Assembly: GCA_947493005.1 (NCBI GenBank)
Contig: CANLOY010000006.1
Coordinates: 248,001-312,000, forward strand
DNA: 64,000 nt
Source of the DNA: an uncultured Roseivirga sp.
GTDB lineage: Bacteria > Bacteroidota > Bacteroidia > Cytophagales > Cyclobacteriaceae
Direction: 5' to 3'
Part shown: piece by piece, positions 60,301 to 64,000 of the stretch
Layout of the letters: each line of letters opens with the position of its first letter
Position numbering within the stretch: the stretch's first letter is position 1
Program-made: the position numbers and the translations under genes
The notes under the pieces: generated by a model
The model's database searches: none
Told to the model about the DNA's origin: nothing
The model's input: the letters and a program-made list of their open reading frames with translations, nothing else

Positions 60301-60405
60301 AGCGATCTCCCCTCCTAATTGTCTAGCTGAATTTTATCGAAGTTTCGTACTTAATCTTAAAGAAAGCACTCCCTTCGTCCTTTGGACACCTCTCCTGAGG
60401 AGAAC
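60301..60405. repeat. Degenerate palindrome-rich intergenic repeat
   Basis: The segment includes GTCC-TTT-GGAC (60378-60387) and TCTCCT-G-AGGAGA (60391-60403) in a CTCC-rich context typical of dispersed intergenic repeats of Bacteroidota. It lies between the GNAT and alpha/beta hydrolase genes, where it may also end transcripts. Confidence 0.4.
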
Positions 60406-60444
60406 AATAAACCTAACTTCCAATTTGTAATGATTTATTTGCTC

Positions 60445-61836
60445 CTATTTCACTCGTTTCAAAATCCAATCTGAAATTATCTTCATAGCTTTTGGTGAAA
60501 AGGTCTGCTCAATTGTAGCATACTCCTTCATATCTCCTGTTTCAGCTTCTTGAAAAAAGTGGTTTAAACCTTCCAAAGCGATTACCTGAAAGTCTCTGTT
60601 TCCTCCCCTTTCAAGTGCTGCTTTGATTCCAGCCTGATTTACCTCTGCATTCACCTGAATGTCTTTTGTTCCATTTATTGAAAGCACAGGACACTCCACT
60701 ATTTCGATCATATCGGCAGGGTTATAATTGTAAAAATAGCGTACCCATTTACTGGTTCGAGCCTCCACAAGATCTTTCAATATCTGAGTTCTCTGTTCTG
60801 TTTCTCCGACCGCAGCATTAAAAAAAGCAGACTTATCGTAGTAAGAAGTCAGCTCTTTTCTAACAAGAGACAACTCTTTATCTGCTGAAGCAATTTTAAG
60901 TACGTTTGTCATAAATTCCTTAAAGGCTTCTTCATCAGCTACTGGAAAACCTCGCATATCAATGGATTGTCTTAACACTGTTTCGAAGCCAGAAACTCCC
61001 GTGCCAGCTAGTAAGACAATAAAACTTACATCTTTAGACTTTGCCGCCACCATAGGCGCAATAATTCCACCTTCACTATGCCCCACTAGCCCTATTCTCT
61101 CTTTATCGACTTCACTTCTTGTTTTCAAATACGAAATAGCACTTTCAACATCTGTAGCGAAATCAGCTGTTGTCGCCTCCGTGAAATTGCCTGTTGACTC
61201 GTTAACACCTCTATCGTCAAAGCGAAGTATTGCTATCCCCAACCTTGTGAGGTGATCGGCCAATACTAAAAATGGTTTGTGCCCAAATATCTCTTCATCT
61301 CTGTTTTGAGGGCCGCTCCCAGTAATCAATATTACCGTTGGAAATTGCTTTCCATTGTATTCTGGAAGCGTAAGGGTTCCTGCCAAAGTGATATTGTCTT
61401 TCCTATTTTTAAAGACAACCTCCTCCTCTCTATATGGGTAAGGTTTAACAGGCTCCTGAGGTCTGACTTTTCTAACAATATCAGGTTTTTCACGGCTCAG
61501 GTTTAACGCTACTTGATTGACTCCTTCTTTGAAAACCCCAAGAAATTGCTCAACACTCTTTTCCAGTTTTGCTGAATATTCAAACCCCAGATTCTTCCCA
61601 TCTATGTATAAAGAATCTCTTGTAAACTCAGTTTTCCTCGTCTTCAGACCTTTAAGATTCTGACTAGGTATATCTACAATGGCTGTCCACTCTCCATTGT
61701 CCTCGCTTAAGTGGAAAACAAACTGTATCTTATTCTTACTTCCTCCAACTTCACCATACCACTTGCCTTCTGCTGTTTGTGAATGCAGGCTTAATGCTAT
61801 GAAAAGTGCCAGTACTATTAATATTAATGCTCTCAT
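60445..61836 (-). CDS. Secreted alpha/beta hydrolase
   Basis: A signal peptide (MRALILIVLALFIALSLHSQ) precedes an N-terminal beta-rich domain of about 120 residues. The hydrolase domain has ITGSGPQNRDEEIFGHKPF (oxyanion region), the nucleophile elbow GLVGHSEGG, and LNHFFQEAETGD near the end with the likely catalytic histidine. It resembles dienelactone-hydrolase/S9-like esterases and peptidases of the periplasm. The substrate is unknown. It stands alone on the minus strand downstream of the sigma factor pair. Confidence 0.88.
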   Translation of the reverse strand: MRALILIVLALFIALSLHSQTAEGKWYGEVGGSKNKIQFVFHLSEDNGEWTAIVDIPSQNLKGLKTRKTEFTRDSLYIDGKNLGFEYSAKLEKSVEQFLGVFKEGVNQVALNLSREKPDIVRKVRPQEPVKPYPYREEEVVFKNRKDNITLAGTLTLPEYNGKQFPTVILITGSGPQNRDEEIFGHKPFLVLADHLTRLGIAILRFDDRGVNESTGNFTEATTADFATDVESAISYLKTRSEVDKERIGLVGHSEGGIIAPMVAAKSKDVSFIVLLAGTGVSGFETVLRQSIDMRGFPVADEEAFKEFMTNVLKIASADKELSLVRKELTSYYDKSAFFNAAVGETEQRTQILKDLVEARTSKWVRYFYNYNPADMIEIVECPVLSINGTKDIQVNAEVNQAGIKAALERGGNRDFQVIALEGLNHFFQEAETGDMKEYATIEQTFSPKAMKIISDWILKRVK

Positions 61837-61937
61837 TGTTTTATTCTTTTCATTTATCCGTTTCGGAAAAGGCCATAGTTTTCCCTTTAAGGAGCTTTCC
61901 CTTCTATTCTTTTAAATAAATCTTTGTTTATACTCGA

Positions 61938-62549
61938 TCAGATGGCTTGATCAAAACCAGCGTGAGGTTCGTCATTGTCCATGCTCACTAGTTTGTCTCG
62001 CATGGATCTGAGTTCTTTCTTTTGCGAAGCATAGAATGTTCTGTACTCCCATTTTGCACCTATATAGGTGAGTATGAAAAACAGGGCTGCTAAAACCACT
62101 ACCCACCAAGGCGAGTTCGCTTCTAAAAGTGATGTCAATGACAATCCGACAACTACCCCCAGGTAGTATCTGCTGGATCTGGAAAAATTAACCTGATAAT
62201 CAGCTGTGGCTATAGCATTATCAAGGTCTCCAAGCATAGTCCGCTCAAATTTATCCTGAGACTTCAATCTCTTGTTTCTTCTTACAACTATATATCCTGC
62301 AATGAAATACATGAATGCAGTCATAATCAAACCTGAGACACTCCATTTGTCTTTTATCACACTAGCGACAACTATTATGCTACCTGCGAAAATATTAGCT
62401 CCGATAAATATCTTTTCTGTCAAGCCTGCCAACTTTCTGGCTTTAGCCTTCTTAGCTATTACTCTATTACGTAATGCAGCCTCATCTATAGCATACATTG
62501 CCTGATTACTCTGCGCGTCCCATATTTTTTTCATCTCTTCAAACTCCAT
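61938..62549 (-). CDS. Membrane protein, likely partner of the ECF sigma factor
   Basis: The 203 residues start with a soluble region of about 45 residues (EFEEMKKIWDAQSNQAMYAID), then two closely spaced TM helices (about 47-92), a soluble loop, two more TMs (about 130-165) and a basic tail. It has no ZAS zinc motif. It begins 1 nt after the stop of the sigma factor gene, the usual place for an anti-sigma factor, so that role is likely but inferred. Confidence 0.7.
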   Translation of the reverse strand: MEFEEMKKIWDAQSNQAMYAIDEAALRNRVIAKKAKARKLAGLTEKIFIGANIFAGSIIVVASVIKDKWSVSGLIMTAFMYFIAGYIVVRRNKRLKSQDKFERTMLGDLDNAIATADYQVNFSRSSRYYLGVVVGLSLTSLLEANSPWWVVVLAALFFILTYIGAKWEYRTFYASQKKELRSMRDKLVSMDNDEPHAGFDQAI

Positions 62550-62550
62550 G

Positions 62551-63051
62551 TTATGATACTTTTTCTGATTGTTGAGTGAGGTGTTTCTTGATTCTGTTAA
62601 TCCTTACACCTACATAACTTTCTGAAATACCTACAATCTTTGACATCTCTTTGTAGCTAAACCCATCTAACATTAAGAGACATAAAGACCTATCTACCTT
62701 ATCCAATCGGGCGATTTGTTCATACAGCCACTCCAATCTCTCATCTTTAAAATCAGACTGTTCTGTCAAAATGTATGCTGTATGTTCCAATCCTTCTCGC
62801 CCGTTCTGGTGTTTGCGCTCCCTAACACTCCATTTCAGAGCAGTATTAAGTGCAATGCGGTACATCCAGGTGGTTACTGCGCAGTTATTCCTGAATTTTG
62901 GGACAGATCGCCATATCTGAACAGCCATCTCCTGAAAGATATCTTCCTGATCCTGATGGTTAAATGCATATGCCTTTACTATTTTAAACAGTATGGCTCT
63001 ATGCTGCTTTAACCAGCTATTGAAGATTTCGTTTTGCTGCTGTTCAGTCAT
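62551..63051 (-). CDS. ECF-type RNA polymerase sigma factor
   Basis: The 166 residues contain sigma region 2 (FKIVKAYAFNHQDQEDIFQEMAVQIWRSVPKFR) and region 4 with a helix-turn-helix (GFSYKEMSKIVGISESYVGVRINRIKKHL). There is no region 1 or 3, as expected for ECF factors. Its regulon is not evident. The membrane protein after it may hold it inactive. The gap to the divergent cyclase gene is 147 nt. Confidence 0.93.
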   Translation of the reverse strand: MTEQQQNEIFNSWLKQHRAILFKIVKAYAFNHQDQEDIFQEMAVQIWRSVPKFRNNCAVTTWMYRIALNTALKWSVRERKHQNGREGLEHTAYILTEQSDFKDERLEWLYEQIARLDKVDRSLCLLMLDGFSYKEMSKIVGISESYVGVRINRIKKHLTQQSEKVS

Positions 63052-63198
63052 TTAGCGAATTGTCAATAAGTTAGTACTTAGTGATATTCAATTTCTTACA
63101 ACGAATAGAAAAAAATATCTGGATTTATTTCAAACCATTGTAAAAGAGCTATTTACAAGCCCATTATTATTTATAATTTCGAGAAAATATATTTAAAC

Positions 63199-63960
63199 AT
63201 GCAGATTATAGACCTCTCCAAAACTATCGAATACAAGAAAGAAGATCCCTGGTTCATGCGAATTAAGGTTAAGAATAAAGCTCATAAAAAGGGAGGTTTT
63301 CTAATCAGGCATTTTCTTAAACTGCCCAAACGTTTATTCCCCAAAGACTTTAAAGGCTGGGCTGATGATAAAATCAAGGGAATGGGTGTGCATGCCACTA
63401 CCCATATTGATGCCCCATGGCATTATCACCCTACTGTTGAGGGCAAGCCAGCAAAAACCATTGACCAGATACCATTGGAGTGGCTTTATGGACCGGGAGT
63501 GGTATTAAACATGAGCCATAAAGCGGACTTCGATGAAATCACCGTTGATGATGTCAAGAGTGATCTTGAAAAATCTGGTGCTGTTATTTCCAAGGGCACA
63601 ATCGTTTTGATTCGGACTGATCGGGATCAGTTAAGAGGAAATGATTTTGTAGAAAAAGGTACTGGTATGAGCAAAGCGGCTACCGAATGGTTAATCGAGC
63701 AAGGTGTGAAAGTAATGGGCATAGATCAATGGGGTTTTGACTTGCCATTGAAATATCTGGTAAAAAAGGCCAAAGAGACTAACGACCCTAACTTATTCTG
63801 GCAGGCGCACCTTGTTGGTAGAGATAGGGAATATCTTCATATGGAACAACTGACAAATCTAAAAGCGCTTCCATCGCATGGATTTAAAGTAGCCGTTTTC
63901 CCTCTCAAGATTAAGGGTGCTTCTGCAGCTCCAGCCAGAGTAGTTGGAATCATTGATTAA
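63199..63960 (+). CDS. Cyclase family protein (kynurenine formamidase-like)
   Basis: The 253 residues carry the cyclase-family metal motif in the form VHATTHIDAPWHY (usually HxGTHxDxPxH), then DQIPLEWLYGPGVVLNM and VLIRTDRDQLRG. IDQWGFDLP completes the pattern. The family includes kynurenine formamidases and isatin hydrolases, amide-cleaving metalloenzymes. The G of GTH is replaced by T, so the substrate may differ. It is a single gene at the end of the window. Confidence 0.88.
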   Translation: MQIIDLSKTIEYKKEDPWFMRIKVKNKAHKKGGFLIRHFLKLPKRLFPKDFKGWADDKIKGMGVHATTHIDAPWHYHPTVEGKPAKTIDQIPLEWLYGPGVVLNMSHKADFDEITVDDVKSDLEKSGAVISKGTIVLIRTDRDQLRGNDFVEKGTGMSKAATEWLIEQGVKVMGIDQWGFDLPLKYLVKKAKETNDPNLFWQAHLVGRDREYLHMEQLTNLKALPSHGFKVAVFPLKIKGASAAPARVVGIID

Positions 63961-64000
63961 ACTTCGTATTGACTTTTTCTTTGTTCCGTTCCCGCAAATC

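Overview
The window looks like chromosomal DNA from a member of the Bacteroidota, probably of the Cytophagales (Roseivirga/Fulvivirga-like). I infer this from gene families and promoter style, not from a marker gene. Several starts are preceded by the Bacteroidota promoter pattern (a TTG/TTTG box about 17-23 nt before TAnnTTTG), for example at 481-508 and 15400-15431. Non-ATG starts are frequent. Typical families are present: FtsX-type permeases without an ATPase, LytTR regulators, DUF3109, a TlpA-like lipoprotein thioredoxin and a MsrB-MsrA fusion. No rRNA, tRNA, CRISPR array or prophage was seen.

Layout. 1-5 kb: the end of a SulP permease, then a lipid and translation cluster (yceD/DUF177, rpmF, fabH, efp, accB, accC); plsX, common in this neighbourhood, is missing. 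5-9.3 kb (minus): an FtsX-type permease, a LytS-like kinase and a LytTR regulator in overlapping genes. 9.3-14 kb: DUF3109, then a surface-glycan operon (GT2, GT39/ArnT-like, two FkbM methyltransferases). 14-20.5 kb: ahcY, birA, rsfS, ftsH, an LpxH-like hydrolase and a secreted protein. 20.4-27.2 kb: an efflux set (tolC-like, ABC ATPase, HlyD-like) divergent from a sigma-54 activator/kinase pair, with sigma-54-type promoters on both sides. 27.2-39.3 kb: acyl carrier protein, a second LpxH-like phosphoesterase, TlpA-like lipoprotein, MsrBA, and the PbpC/alpha-2-macroglobulin pair. 39.6-43.8 kb: small secreted proteins, a second orphan FtsX-type permease and a lone receiver protein. 43.8-48.9 kb (minus): an unusual cbb3-type oxidase operon with a truncated hemoglobin, a predicted hexameric tyrosine-coordinated heme protein and a cupin, behind a Crp/Fnr-like operator. 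49-56.1 kb: an accessory zone. 56.1-64 kb: pyruvate carboxylase, GNAT, a secreted alpha/beta hydrolase, an ECF sigma factor with a membrane partner, and a cyclase-family enzyme.

The accessory zone is the most interesting part. It opens with a HipB/HipA pair behind four repeated operator-like sites. A duplicated and decayed 3' end of a crp gene brackets a secreted-protein gene. Then comes a cluster of eight copies of one short palindrome (CTTGTTGGTG, 4-nt loop, CACCAACAAG) woven around two RAYT-type Y1 transposases. Each RAYT sits in a 644-bp module bounded by inverted palindromes, and each module is followed by a small membrane-protein gene. The palindromes are oriented: one orientation lies a fixed 60 nt before each RAYT, the other 16-45 nt before five other ORFs. 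The second module looks like the first after recombination between two palindromes removed one small gene. Copies of another repeat family (GGAGACTGCTTCGCT...CAGTGAC) lie near both edges of the zone, and a third family (ATTCCCG...CGGGAAT) occurs near accC and pbpC.
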